A DNA stretch of 64,000 nucleotides from assembly GCF_026341275.1 (NCBI RefSeq), contig NZ_JAIFZO010000001.1:387910-451909 (forward strand), given 5' to 3'. The position numbers and the translations under genes are program-made. The stretch is from Streptomyces ortus (lineage in GTDB: Bacteria > Actinomycetota > Actinomycetes > Streptomycetales > Streptomycetaceae). The notes beneath the pieces are model-generated. The model made no database searches, was not told where the DNA came from, and saw only the letters and a program-made list of their open reading frames with translations. Position 1 is the stretch's first letter. The number at the start of each line of letters is the position of its first letter. Positions 28,216 through 36,857 of the stretch are shown here, one piece after another.

Positions 28216-28877
28216 TCCGCGTACTGCTCGCCGACGACCAGTCGTTGGTCCGCGCGGGATTCAGGGCGCTCCTGGACGCTCAGCCGGACATCGAGGTGGC
28301 CGGTGAGGCCGCGGACGGGGCCGAGGCCCTGCGGGGAGTACGCCAACTGCGGCCCGACGTCGTCCTGATGGACATCCGTATGCCGGTGCTCGACGGCCTC
28401 GCCGCGACGCGTCACATCACCGACTCCGCGGACCTGGCGGACGTCAAGGTCGTCATGCTCACAACCTTCGAACTCGACGAGTACGTCTTCGAGGCGATCC
28501 GTTCCGGGGCGTCCGGCTTCCTGGTCAAGGACACCGAACCGGAGGAGCTCCTACGGGCCGTCAGGGCGGTCGTCGAGGGTGACGCGCTCCTCTCGCCGGG
28601 GGTGACACGGCGGCTCATCGCCGAGTTCGCGGCCCGCTCGAAGGAGCCGGCCGAGGGCGACGCGCTCGCCGGACTCACCGAGCGGGAACGAGAGGTGATG
28701 GCGCTGGTCGGCATCGGCTTGTCGAACGACGAGATCGCGCGGCGCCTCGTGGTGAGCCCCTTGACGGCCAAGACCCACGTCAGCCGCACCATGGTCAAGC
28801 TGGGCGCTCGCGACCGCGCCCAACTGGTCGTGCTGGCCTACGAGTCGGGCCTGGTACGGCCGGGCTGGCTGGGCTGA
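28212..28877 (+). CDS. NarL/LuxR-type response regulator
   Basis: A 221-aa response regulator paired with the kinase just upstream. The receiver domain has acidic residues DD at 8-9, phosphoacceptor D54 in VLMDIRMP, the switch Thr in VVMLTTF and Lys in FLVKDTEPEE. The C-terminal LuxR helix-turn-helix reads LTEREREVMALVGIGLSNDE and then AKTHVSRTMVKLGARDR. It starts with GTG, overlapping the kinase stop. Its 3' end overlaps the DUF6332 gene on the other strand by 40 bp. It probably binds the inverted repeat at 26863-26882, which is inference. Confidence 0.92.
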   Translation: MIRVLLADDQSLVRAGFRALLDAQPDIEVAGEAADGAEALRGVRQLRPDVVLMDIRMPVLDGLAATRHITDSADLADVKVVMLTTFELDEYVFEAIRSGASGFLVKDTEPEELLRAVRAVVEGDALLSPGVTRRLIAEFAARSKEPAEGDALAGLTEREREVMALVGIGLSNDEIARRLVVSPLTAKTHVSRTMVKLGARDRAQLVVLAYESGLVRPGWLG

Positions 28878-29122
28878 CCCCCCGCCCGGAAACGGACCAG
28901 CACCGAGATCACCCGTAGGAGGAAAAGGGCCGCGGCGAGCGCCGTCCCGGTGACGCGGAGGACCTTTTCGAGCGTCGTCGGCAGGTCGAAGAGGAGCGCG
29001 GGACCGGCCAGGACCCCGAACAGCACGGCCGCCGCGAACGCGGCGCTGGCCAGGGCGTAGCCGATCTCCACCGTGATCGCGTCCCGCTCGGACTGGGTCC
29101 GTCGCCCCCTGATGTGTTCCAT
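28838..29122 (-). CDS. DUF6332-family small membrane protein
   Basis: A 94-aa protein with two hydrophobic segments (ALASAAFAAAVLFGVLAGPA and LRVTGTALAAALFLLRVISV) and the conserved start RTQSERDAITVEIGYAL that I associate with the actinobacterial DUF6332 family. Function unknown. ATG 29122 is chosen because the conserved part follows at once. It is convergent with the response regulator and overlaps its end by 40 bp; upstream it is divergent from the MarR gene. Confidence 0.75.
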   Translation of the reverse strand: MEHIRGRRTQSERDAITVEIGYALASAAFAAAVLFGVLAGPALLFDLPTTLEKVLRVTGTALAAALFLLRVISVLVRFRAGGQPSQPGRTRPDS

Positions 29123-29186
29123 ACGGGGAGTGTCACAGCCGGGCGCCCGGCGGGGCAAGGAAGTTCGCCGTTGCTACAGTGCGGCC

Positions 29187-29624
29187 ATGGCGGCTGGGGA
29201 GCAGGCCGAGCAGGGGCTCGTGGAGCGGTGGCGCGACATCCTCGCCGTGCACGCGCGCACGTCGTGCGAACTCGACCGCGCGCTGCATCCACACGGCCTC
29301 GGCGCCAGCGACTTCGAGGTCCTCGACGTGCTGGCCGCGGACGCCCCCGTCGGCGGCGGGACCGCCTACCGCGTCCAGGAGATCGCCGAACGGGTCCATC
29401 TGAGCCAGAGCGCACTGTCCCGCCTGATCGGCCGTCTGGAGAAGGACGGTCTCGTGAAGCGCTGCATGTGTCCCGAGGACCGGCGGGGCGTGCGTGTGTC
29501 CCTCACGGAGAAGGGTCGCGCCCTGCACGGTGAGGTACTGCCGCTGCAACGCGCGGTGCTGGCGCGGATGTTGGCAGGCGGGCCACGGGACCGACCGCCG
29601 CCCGCCCCTCCGGTGCCGGGCTGA
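29187..29624 (+). CDS. MarR-family transcriptional regulator
   Basis: A 145-aa winged-helix regulator. It shows the MarR core: LDVLAADAP, the HTH (VQEIAERVHLSQSALSRLIG) and the wing (KRCMCPEDRRGVRVSLTEKG). ATG 29187 follows a TACAGT hexamer by six bases, suggesting a leaderless transcript. Members usually respond to phenolics or drugs and regulate a neighbouring gene. Divergent DUF6332 and the convergent dehydrogenase are the candidates. Confidence 0.88.
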   Translation: MAAGEQAEQGLVERWRDILAVHARTSCELDRALHPHGLGASDFEVLDVLAADAPVGGGTAYRVQEIAERVHLSQSALSRLIGRLEKDGLVKRCMCPEDRRGVRVSLTEKGRALHGEVLPLQRAVLARMLAGGPRDRPPPAPPVPG

Positions 29625-29668
29625 GGCGGACCGCCTGTGAGCGGCTGTCGGCCGCCGCAAGCGGTGCC

Positions 29669-30595
29669 CTAACGGGCGGTCGGCCCCGCGGAGTTCTCGT
29701 CGGAGCCGTCCTCGGAGCCCTCGTCGAAGCTCGCGAAGTAGGCGGCGGCCATGTCCTCGTCGGCGTGCCCCTGCGCGGCGGCCCGGGCGAAGCGTTCGGC
29801 GCTCGCCGCCGCGACGTCCAGACGGACCCCGTGCTGCTCGCCGGCCTCCACGATGAGACGGGCGTCCTTGGCCGCGGTCGACACGGCGAAGGCGGCGGGC
29901 GACAACCGGTCCTCCAGGATGAGGGCGCTCTTGGCGTGCAGATATCCCATGTCGAGCGGGCCGCCGGCGATGGCGTCGAAGAAGCTCTGCGGATCCACGC
30001 CCAGCGCCTTGGCCAGGGCGAGGGTCTCGCCGGTAGCGCTGGTGGCGGCGATGACCCAACTGTTGGCGACGAGCTTGAGACGGGTGGCGCTGCCCGCCGC
30101 CCCGTCCTCGCCGGTCCACACGGTGCGGGCGCCGACCGCGTCGAAGACCGGCGTCACGGTGTCCCGGCCCTCGCTCGGACCGGCGGCCAGGACGAGCAAC
30201 TGCCCGGCCTCGGCGGGCTGCCGGGTGCCGAGCACGGGCGCGTCGTAGAAGACGAGGCCCGTCTCCCGGGCGAACCCGGCCAACTCGGCCACCCCGTCGA
30301 TGCCCGCGGTCGTGGACTGCACCCATGCGGTGCCCGAGCGCAGGACGGGCGAGGCCTGACGCATCACGTCCAGCGCGGAGGGTCCGTCGTACAGCATGGT
30401 CAGCACGACGTCGGCGCCCTCCACGGCCTCGGCGGGCGTCCCGGCGACGTGCGCGCCGTCGGCGGCGAGCGGTTCGGCCTTGTCCCGGCTGCGGTTCCAG
30501 GCCCGGACGGTGTGTCCGGCACGCGCGAGGTTACGGGCCATCGCGGCGCCCATGATTCCGGTACCCAGGACACTGACGGTGAGCTTGTCGGTCAT
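29669..30595 (-). CDS. NAD-binding beta-hydroxyacid dehydrogenase (3-hydroxyisobutyrate type)
   Basis: A 308-aa member of the 6-phosphogluconate/3-hydroxyisobutyrate dehydrogenase superfamily. The Rossmann motif VLGTGIMGAAMARNLARAGH is at the N-terminus. Substrate motif APVLGTRQPAEAGQL and the active-site lysine segment KLVANSWVIA follow, and an all-alpha domain (DMGYLHAKSALI) completes it. It would oxidise a beta-hydroxyacid or reduce a succinic-semialdehyde-like compound with NAD(P). The C-terminal tail is acidic (DEGSEDGSDENS). ATG 30595 has AGGGAAG upstream. Confidence 0.87.
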   Translation of the reverse strand: MTDKLTVSVLGTGIMGAAMARNLARAGHTVRAWNRSRDKAEPLAADGAHVAGTPAEAVEGADVVLTMLYDGPSALDVMRQASPVLRSGTAWVQSTTAGIDGVAELAGFARETGLVFYDAPVLGTRQPAEAGQLLVLAAGPSEGRDTVTPVFDAVGARTVWTGEDGAAGSATRLKLVANSWVIAATSATGETLALAKALGVDPQSFFDAIAGGPLDMGYLHAKSALILEDRLSPAAFAVSTAAKDARLIVEAGEQHGVRLDVAAASAERFARAAAQGHADEDMAAAYFASFDEGSEDGSDENSAGPTAR

Positions 30596-30668
30596 GACTT
30601 CAACTTCCCTGTGCGTTCGCGGGCGGTGGACACCCACTCTGCCAGCGACGACAGGTCTCCCGGCGCGG

Positions 30669-30695
30669 GGCCCGCCACCGGCGCAGCGGCGGGCC
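30669..30695 (-). terminator. Weak hairpin downstream of the PRC-barrel gene
   Basis: GGCCCGCC and GGCGGGCC form an 8-bp stem with an 11-nt loop, about 100 bp past the PRC-barrel gene stop. In such GC-rich DNA a stem of this size is only suggestive. Confidence 0.3.
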
Positions 30696-30795
30696 GGACC
30701 CGTGCAGGGCCCGAACCCGCCGCCTGGACCGGAACCGCCGACCCACGGCCGGACAGCTGCCGTGAGGGTGAGGGCACTCGGCGCGGCGCCGCGCC

Positions 30796-31638
30796 CTAAC
30801 GGCGCGGGCGGCCCTCCTCGTCGTCCTCGACGTCGGCGGCGATCCGCTCCTTGCGGACCTGACCCGTGACGGTCTCCTCCTCGGTGACCTCCTCGGTGCT
30901 CAGCCGCACCCGCTCGACCGGAACCGTCTCGGTCTCCACGACCGGGCGTTCGGCGTGCAGCGTGACCTCGTGCTCGGCCTCGGAGATCTCCGCGCCCGAC
31001 AGGGCGTCGCCGACGTTCGCGTCCGTGATCGGCTCGCGCACGACGCGTACCTCCTCGTGCCGCAGGGGCACCGTCTGCTGGACCTCCTCCGTCACCACGT
31101 ACTTGCGCAGTCGGGCCCGCCCCGTCTCGTACCGTTCGGCGCCGACGTGCATGTGCTCCTCGGACCGGGTCATCGCCTCGTCCTCGGGCGTGGTCATGCC
31201 CGTGCCCGTACCCATACCCGTGTCCGTGCCCATGGCGCCGGCGGCCCCGGCCGTACCGGCGGTGCCGGAGTGGGCCCAGCCCTCTCCGCCCGGCTGGTTC
31301 GCCTGCTGCCAGGCGTCGTCCCAGGCGATGCCGTAGTACTCGTACAGCCGGACCTCCTCCGACTCGGACAGGTGGCCGCCGCTGTCGACGTCCACGTTGG
31401 GCGCGTCCTTGACCATGCCCTTCGCGTAGGGCACCTCAAGGTGCTCCTCGACGATGACCGCCTCCCGGATCGGCACGAACGACTCGTTGGTGCCGAAGAA
31501 GCCGGTCTTGATGCTGACCCATTCCGGTCGGCCGGTCGCGTCGTCGAAGAAGACGTGGTTCGCGTCCCCGATCTTGCTGCCCTCGGCGTCGTACACGGGA
31601 TGTTCCAGTACTGCCGGGATCTGTTCCTGGGTGATCAT
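30796..31638 (-). CDS. PRC-barrel and DUF2382 (YsnF/AvaK) domain protein
   Basis: A 280-aa soluble protein. Residues 1-90 form a PRC-barrel (EHPVYDAEGSKIGDANHVFF, WVSIKTGFFG). A Gly/Thr/Met-rich linker (GTDTGMGTGTGMTT) leads to a C-terminal DUF2382 domain (YVVTEEVQQTVPLRHEEVRV ... EEETVTGQVRKERI). Such proteins are commonly stress-associated in actinobacteria; biochemical activity is unknown. GGAGG lies ten bases before the ATG. The 98 bp upstream, next to tctA, are AT-rich and probably contain a stress-sigma promoter, although I cannot fix one. Confidence 0.87.
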   Translation of the reverse strand: MITQEQIPAVLEHPVYDAEGSKIGDANHVFFDDATGRPEWVSIKTGFFGTNESFVPIREAVIVEEHLEVPYAKGMVKDAPNVDVDSGGHLSESEEVRLYEYYGIAWDDAWQQANQPGGEGWAHSGTAGTAGAAGAMGTDTGMGTGTGMTTPEDEAMTRSEEHMHVGAERYETGRARLRKYVVTEEVQQTVPLRHEEVRVVREPITDANVGDALSGAEISEAEHEVTLHAERPVVETETVPVERVRLSTEEVTEEETVTGQVRKERIAADVEDDEEGRPRR

Positions 31639-31736
31639 GCTTCAGCACCCTCCTTCTGAATCCGGTGTGCTGTCCGGGTCACCGCGACAGAAGGCGTGAA
31701 ACATACTAAAAGCGACAATAGTGATAGAAGTGGCAA

Positions 31737-33245
31737 CTACTTCGCGGCCGGTTGAGGCTTCGTGCGGGCGCGGGTCACGAGCTTGCGCAGCAGAGGCCAG
31801 AGCAGGATCAGAGCCGTCACCGCGTACACGGTCACCGAGAAGGGCGTGTTGACCAGACCGGACACGCTGCCGTCGCTGATCTGCAGGGCGCGCCTCAGCT
31901 GTTGTTCGGCGTTCGGGCCGAGGATGACGCCGATGACGGCCGGCAGCACCGGCAGACCGTACCGCCGCATGCCGAAGCCGATCAGGCCGATGATCAGCAG
32001 GATCACCAGGTCGATGACCTCGCCGCCGACCGCGTACGCGCCGACCGCCGCGAAGAACAGGATGCCCGCGTACAGATACGGGCGCGGGATGCGCAGCAGC
32101 TTCGCCCAGACCGGGGCCAGCGGAAGGTTGAGGGCGAGCAGCAGCACCATGCCGACGAAGAGGGAGGCGATCAGCCCCCACACCAGATCGGGCTCGCGCT
32201 CGAAGAGGAGCGGACCCGGCTGGATGCCGTACTGCTGGAACGCCGCCAGCATGACGGCCGCGACCGCCGTCGTCGGCAGGCCGAGCGTCAGCATGGACAC
32301 CAGCGTGCCCGCCGCGGACGCCGACGCCGCGGACTCCGGCCCCGCCACCCCCTCGATCGCGCCCTTGCCCCAGTCGTCCGGGTGCTTCGACAGCCGCTTC
32401 TCCGTGGCGTACGACAGGAACGTGGGGATCTCCGCGCCGCCCGCCGGGATCGCGCCGAAGGGGAAACCGATCAGCGGACCGCGCAGCCATGACCGCCAGG
32501 TCCGCCGTACGTCGTCGCGTCCCAGCCAGGGCCGGCCCACCGGAATCGGCTTGCCGGTGCTGCGCCGCAGATGCGCCGCCACCCACAGGGCCTCGCCGAT
32601 CGCGAACAGGCCGACCGCCACGATCACCACGTCGATGCCGTCGGCGAGTTGCAGCGAGCCGAAGGTCAGCCGCTGCTGCCCGGTCATCTGGTCCAGGCCG
32701 ACGAGGCCGAGGGTCAGGCCGATGAGGAGGGACGCCAGTCCCCTGATCCGGGACGAGCCCAGCACCGACGTCACGGCGATGAACGCCAGCACCATGATGG
32801 CGAAGTAGTCCGGCGCGCCGATGTCCACCGCCAGGTCGGCGACCGTCGGGGCGAGCGCGACCAGCAGGACGGTACCGATCAGACCGCCCGCGAAGTGGCC
32901 GATGGCGGCGGCGGCGAGCGCCTGCGCGCCCCGCCCCGCCTTGGCCATCGGGTTGCCCTCCATGGCCGCGACCACGGCGGCGCTCTCACCGGGCGTGTTC
33001 AGCAGGATCGAGGTCGTCGAACCGCCGAACATCGCCCCGTAGTAGATCCCCGCGAACATGATGAACGCGCCGACCGGTTCGAGTCCGTACGTCACCGGCA
33101 GCAGCAGGGCGACGGCCATCGCGGGCCCGATGCCGGGCAGCACGCCGATCGCGGTGCCCAGCAGCACACCGAGGGCCGCCCACAGCAGGTTGACCGGCGT
33201 GAGGGCCGTACCGAAACCGTCCATCAGGGAGTTGAGGGCGTCCAT
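31737..33245 (-). CDS. tctA: Tripartite tricarboxylate transporter, large membrane subunit TctA
   Basis: A 502-aa integral membrane protein with about 11-12 hydrophobic segments, the family's normal length. Conserved text includes [20 protein letters not shown], the signature [20 protein letters not shown] and its internal repeat [20 protein letters not shown]. It forms the channel that imports citrate or related carboxylates, powered by the ion gradient, with TctB and the binding protein TctC. It is the third gene of tctCBA; its ATG comes 1 bp after the tctB stop. Confidence 0.95.
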   Translation of the reverse strand: MDALNSLMDGFGTALTPVNLLWAALGVLLGTAIGVLPGIGPAMAVALLLPVTYGLEPVGAFIMFAGIYYGAMFGGSTTSILLNTPGESAAVVAAMEGNPMAKAGRGAQALAAAAIGHFAGGLIGTVLLVALAPTVADLAVDIGAPDYFAIMVLAFIAVTSVLGSSRIRGLASLLIGLTLGLVGLDQMTGQQRLTFGSLQLADGIDVVIVAVGLFAIGEALWVAAHLRRSTGKPIPVGRPWLGRDDVRRTWRSWLRGPLIGFPFGAIPAGGAEIPTFLSYATEKRLSKHPDDWGKGAIEGVAGPESAASASAAGTLVSMLTLGLPTTAVAAVMLAAFQQYGIQPGPLLFEREPDLVWGLIASLFVGMVLLLALNLPLAPVWAKLLRIPRPYLYAGILFFAAVGAYAVGGEVIDLVILLIIGLIGFGMRRYGLPVLPAVIGVILGPNAEQQLRRALQISDGSVSGLVNTPFSVTVYAVTALILLWPLLRKLVTRARTKPQPAAK

Positions 33246-33246
33246 G

Positions 33247-33813
33247 TCAGAGCACTCCCATCAGCGGACCACCCGGCAGCGGTACCCCGAGCAGATTGTT
33301 GAAGACGGCGTACGTGAACAGGGAGAGGACAGCCGCGACGAGAGGGTCCTTGTCGAGCCGGCGGCTGCCCAGCGCGAAGGCGGCGCCCCAGAAGAGGAGA
33401 GCGCCCGCGACGGGGAAGCCGAGCGGTTCGATCAGGACGGCCGAGCCGAGGAACACCCCGGCGAGCAGCAGCACCGTACGCCAGTCGGCCGGTTCGGACA
33501 GGTCGACGTCCTCGCCGCCCTCCGCCTCGCCGTGCCCGCCGCGCAGGACGTCGACGGCGAGCAGCGCGGCGATCACGAGCAGTCCGACGCCGACCACGAT
33601 CGGGACGGTCTTCGGTCCGACGGGCCCGCGCTGGGTGATGTCGACGTCCATGGTCAGCGCGTCGGTCAGGACGAGCACGCCGAGTGCCAGCAGCAGGACG
33701 CAGACGCCGAGTTCGGAGTGCTCCCGCAGCCAGGTGCGGCGCGCGCCCGCGGGCTTCGGAGAGGCGTCGGGAGTGGGCGGCGTCCCGGGGACGCCGGTGG
33801 TCTGAGTCGTCAC
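33247..33813 (-). CDS. tctB: Tripartite tricarboxylate transporter, small membrane subunit TctB
   Basis: A 188-aa protein with a Pro/Thr-rich cytoplasmic N-terminus and four hydrophobic segments ([70 protein letters not shown]), typical for TctB. The GTG at 33813 overlaps the tctC stop by 4 bp (GTGA), indicating translational coupling. It assembles with TctA. Confidence 0.92.
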   Translation of the reverse strand: MTTQTTGVPGTPPTPDASPKPAGARRTWLREHSELGVCVLLLALGVLVLTDALTMDVDITQRGPVGPKTVPIVVGVGLLVIAALLAVDVLRGGHGEAEGGEDVDLSEPADWRTVLLLAGVFLGSAVLIEPLGFPVAGALLFWGAAFALGSRRLDKDPLVAAVLSLFTYAVFNNLLGVPLPGGPLMGVL

Positions 33814-34802
33814 AGTCCCAGCTCCTTCAGCACCGACACCACGCGTTTGTCCTGGGCGTCCAGGAAGTCGCCGAACTTCGCTCCGGTCAGGAAGGCGTCG
33901 TCCCACCCGTTCGTCTTCAGGGACTTCTGCCACTCGGGGGAGTCGTGCAGCTCCCGCACGAGGCGTACGAGCTTGTCGCGTTCGGCGTCGGACAGACCCG
34001 GTGGGGCCACGATGCCGCGCCAGTTGGTGAAGTCCACGTCGTAGCCGGACTCCTTCAGGGTGGGCGCGTCCAGCTCGTCGACCCGCTCGGGTCCGGTGAC
34101 CGCGAGCACCCGCAGCTCGCCCGCCTTGATCTGGTCGAGGTACTCGCCGACGCCGGACACCCCGAAGGCGACCTTGTTCCCGAGGATCGACGCGAGCAGT
34201 TCGCCACCGCCGTCGAAGGGGATGTAGTTGACGTCCTTCGGGGCGATGCCCGCGGCCTTCGCCATCAGCATCGGCGCGAGATGGTCGGGCCCGCCGGGCG
34301 ACGAACCGCCGCCCACCGGCAGCTTGCCGGGCTTGTCCTTCCAGGCCGCCACGAGCTGGTCGACCGACTTGTACGGGGAGTCCTTGGAGACCACGACGAC
34401 GTCCTGCTCCTCGGTGAGCCGGGCGATCGGGGTGGTGTCGGCGAGGGTCTTGGGCGCGTCGTTGGAACGCACCGCGCCCACCACGCCCAACCCCATCGAC
34501 ATGGCGAGCTTGCCGTTGCCGTGCTCGCTCACCAGCCGGCTCAGCCCGACGGTGCCGCCGGCGCCCGGCAGATTGAACACCTCGATGTTGTGGGTGAGTT
34601 CGGCGTCCTCGGCGTTCTTCGCCGCCGTACGGGCCGTGATGTCGTAGCCGCCGCCGGGCGTGTTCGGGACCATGAAGCGCAGGCCCGGGATCTGGGTGCC
34701 GGTCTCGGCGCCACTGCCGGCCGTGAGCAGCGGAGGTCCCACGAGCACGAGCACGGCGGCCCCGAACAGGGCGAGGGGAGGGCTCAGGCGCACGCGTTCC
34801 AC
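33810..34802 (-). CDS. tctC: Tripartite tricarboxylate transporter, substrate-binding protein TctC
   Basis: A 330-aa extracytoplasmic binding protein of the Bug/TctC family. After an N-terminal hydrophobic segment (LALFGAAVLVLVGPPLLTAG) come family motifs MVPNTPGGGYDITAR, FNLPGAGGTVGL and NWRGIVAPPGL. There is no lipobox cysteine, so it may stay anchored by its signal segment or be released. The start is uncertain. The frame is open to 34901, but a perfect 13-bp inverted repeat at 34829-34868 argues that this part is leader, so GTG 34802 is preferred. It is first in tctCBA and divergent from the CitA-like kinase. Confidence 0.88.
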   Translation of the reverse strand: MERVRLSPPLALFGAAVLVLVGPPLLTAGSGAETGTQIPGLRFMVPNTPGGGYDITARTAAKNAEDAELTHNIEVFNLPGAGGTVGLSRLVSEHGNGKLAMSMGLGVVGAVRSNDAPKTLADTTPIARLTEEQDVVVVSKDSPYKSVDQLVAAWKDKPGKLPVGGGSSPGGPDHLAPMLMAKAAGIAPKDVNYIPFDGGGELLASILGNKVAFGVSGVGEYLDQIKAGELRVLAVTGPERVDELDAPTLKESGYDVDFTNWRGIVAPPGLSDAERDKLVRLVRELHDSPEWQKSLKTNGWDDAFLTGAKFGDFLDAQDKRVVSVLKELGL

Positions 34803-34828
34803 CACCTGTACATGAGATGCGGGGGGAG

Positions 34829-34868
34829 GGGCGTCCCCGTACTGGAGCCGGGGGATACGGGGACGCCC
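34829..34868. promoter_or_regulatory. Perfect 13-bp inverted repeat in the tctC/kinase divergent region
   Basis: GGGCGTCCCCGTA (34829-34841) and TACGGGGACGCCC (34856-34868) flank a 14-nt loop, 27 bp before the preferred tctC start. It could be an operator for the neighbouring CitB-type regulator or a structured 5' leader of tctC. Confidence 0.65.
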
Positions 34869-35006
34869 TGGATGGGGGGAGGGTGTGGTGACGTGGGCCA
34901 CATACTGCCCGCCCGCCGGGAGGCTGTCTCTCTTGCGGAATCAACGGAGGTTGTGGTCTTTGTGTCAGCTCCGCTCCCTCCCTTTTCCTGGCCGCGGGCG
35001 GGGGCC

Positions 35007-36857
35007 ATGATGGTGCGACCCGGCAGCCGAGCCGTTCACCGCCGTGTCAGCCCGGCCGTGTCAGCACGAGAGATTGAGTCCGTCGTGGTCGCCGCCTTCC
35101 GTCGCCAGACCCTCGCGGGAGAGATGCTGGTGCTGCAGCTCGCCATCGTCGTGGTGGTGCTGGTGGCCGTCGCCGCGGTCTCCCTCAGACAGTCGGCGAC
35201 GACCTTCAACCGCGTCGAGGGCCGCCGGGTCATGGCCCTCGCCGAGCAACTGGCCGCCACCCCGCTGACCCGCAGCCTGCTGCTGCGCCCGGCGCCGCAG
35301 CAGGCCCTCGCCCCGCTGGTGAACTCCACGCAGACCCAGTCCGGGGTCACCTCGGTGACGGTCGCCGACGCCGACGGCCGGATCGTCAGCTCCACCGACC
35401 CCACCGCGATCGGCGGCCGGCTCTCCCTCGGCGCGGGCGTCGCCGACGGCCGCGGCTGGTCCGGCTCGCTGACACTGCGCGGCAGCCGCGAACTCGTGGC
35501 CCAGGTACCGGTGCTCGGCGCGACGCAGGAGAACCTCGGAGAGCCGCTGGGTACGGTGATGATCGGCGAGGCGGACCCCACGGTGTGGCAGCGGCTGAGC
35601 GGGGCGTCCTCCTACCTCCTCGCCTATCTGGGCATCGCCAGCGGACTCGGCCTGATCGGCTCCTGGCTGCTCGCCCGGCACGTAAAACGGCAGACCCTCG
35701 GCCTGGAACCACGCGAGATCGCCGGTCTGGCCGAACACCGGGAGGCGATGCTGTACGGGATCGCCGAGGGCGTGATCGCCCTGGACCCGCAGCACCGGCT
35801 CACCCTGGCCAACGACATGGGGCGCCGCCTGCTCGACCTGCCCGCGGACTGCGTGGGCCGCAGCCTCGCCGACCTCGGCATCGAGGGACGGCTGCGGGAC
35901 GTCCTGGCGGGGGACCGGAAGGGCGAGGGCGGCGAACGCGACGAGGTCGTCGTCCTGCACGGCCGGGTGCTGGTCATGAACCGGATGACCGTCGCCAAGG
36001 ACGGCCGCCCGCTAGGGTCGGTCACCACGCTGCGGGACCGCACCGAACTGGCCGAGCTGGAACGGGAGATCGGATCCTTCCGCAGCTCCTCGGAGCTGCT
36101 GCGCGCGCAGGCCCATGAGTTCGCCAACCAGCTGCACACCATCTCGGGGCTGATCCAGATCGGTGAGCAGGACGAAGTCGTGCGCTACATCCGGGCGTTG
36201 AGCCGACGCCGCCAGTCGCTGGACGTCACCCTCAGCCGCCGCGTCCGCGACACCGCGGTCGCCGCCCTGCTGCTGGCGAAATCCTCCCTGGCCGCCGAAC
36301 GCAAGGTCAGCCTGCGCATCTCGGACGCGACCGCACTCGACCGGCTCACCCCGGAGGACGCCGCCGACGTGGCGACGGTGGTCGGCAACCTGGTCGACAA
36401 CGCCGTGGACGCCGCGGCGGCGGCGACGGGCTGTGACCCGCACGGCCGTGAGATGCAGGGCGATGACCCGCACGGTCATGACCCGCACGGACGTGAGGTG
36501 CCGGGCCGTGAGGCGCTCGGCAGCCGCGAGGGGCCCCTCGGGCGTGAAGCCCCCGTGGGCCACGAGGCGTGGGTCGAGGTCGAACTGCGGCAGGATGCCT
36601 CCAGCGTGGAGATCGTGGTCCGCGACTCGGGCCCCGGCGTCGCTCCCGAGCTCGCCCGGGAGGTGTTCTCGCACGGCTTCACCACCAAGGCGGCCCAGGA
36701 GGGCGAGCGCGGGATCGGCCTGGCGCTCACCCGGCTGGTGTGCGAGCGTCATGGCGGGGAGATCTCGGTGACCAACACCCCCGACGGGGCGATGTTCACC
36801 GCACGCATGACCGTCAGCCACCTCACCGACGCGGTGGCGGAAGGAGCGACACGATGA
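35007..36857 (+). CDS. CitA/DcuS-type sensor histidine kinase
   Basis: A 616-aa kinase. Two membrane spans (about VLQLAIVVVVLVAVAAVSL and YLLAYLGIASGLGLIGSWLL) bracket an extracytoplasmic PAS-like sensor (VTSVTVADADGRIVSSTDP). A cytoplasmic PAS and the CitA-type H box AHEFANQLHTISGLI follow (phosphoacceptor H370), then an ATPase domain (DLVGNLVDNAVDA is NLVDNAVDA in sequence, G box RGIGLALTRLVCERHGG). Members sense citrate or C4-dicarboxylates. A His/Gly/Arg-rich degenerate repeat (DPHGRE units, encoded near 36435-36560) interrupts the ATPase domain between N and G boxes. The start is uncertain: ATG 35007 or 35010, or a later GTG. It overlaps the regulator gene by 4 bp and is divergent from tctCBA. 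Confidence 0.88.
   Translation: MMVRPGSRAVHRRVSPAVSAREIESVVVAAFRRQTLAGEMLVLQLAIVVVVLVAVAAVSLRQSATTFNRVEGRRVMALAEQLAATPLTRSLLLRPAPQQALAPLVNSTQTQSGVTSVTVADADGRIVSSTDPTAIGGRLSLGAGVADGRGWSGSLTLRGSRELVAQVPVLGATQENLGEPLGTVMIGEADPTVWQRLSGASSYLLAYLGIASGLGLIGSWLLARHVKRQTLGLEPREIAGLAEHREAMLYGIAEGVIALDPQHRLTLANDMGRRLLDLPADCVGRSLADLGIEGRLRDVLAGDRKGEGGERDEVVVLHGRVLVMNRMTVAKDGRPLGSVTTLRDRTELAELEREIGSFRSSSELLRAQAHEFANQLHTISGLIQIGEQDEVVRYIRALSRRRQSLDVTLSRRVRDTAVAALLLAKSSLAAERKVSLRISDATALDRLTPEDAADVATVVGNLVDNAVDAAAAATGCDPHGREMQGDDPHGHDPHGREVPGREALGSREGPLGREAPVGHEAWVEVELRQDASSVEIVVRDSGPGVAPELAREVFSHGFTTKAAQEGERGIGLALTRLVCERHGGEISVTNTPDGAMFTARMTVSHLTDAVAEGATR

Noticed and set aside
34803..34944. N-terminal extension of TctC to 34901 or beyond
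   Set aside because: It would place about 33 Pro-rich residues before the signal segment and the 13-bp inverted repeat within codons.
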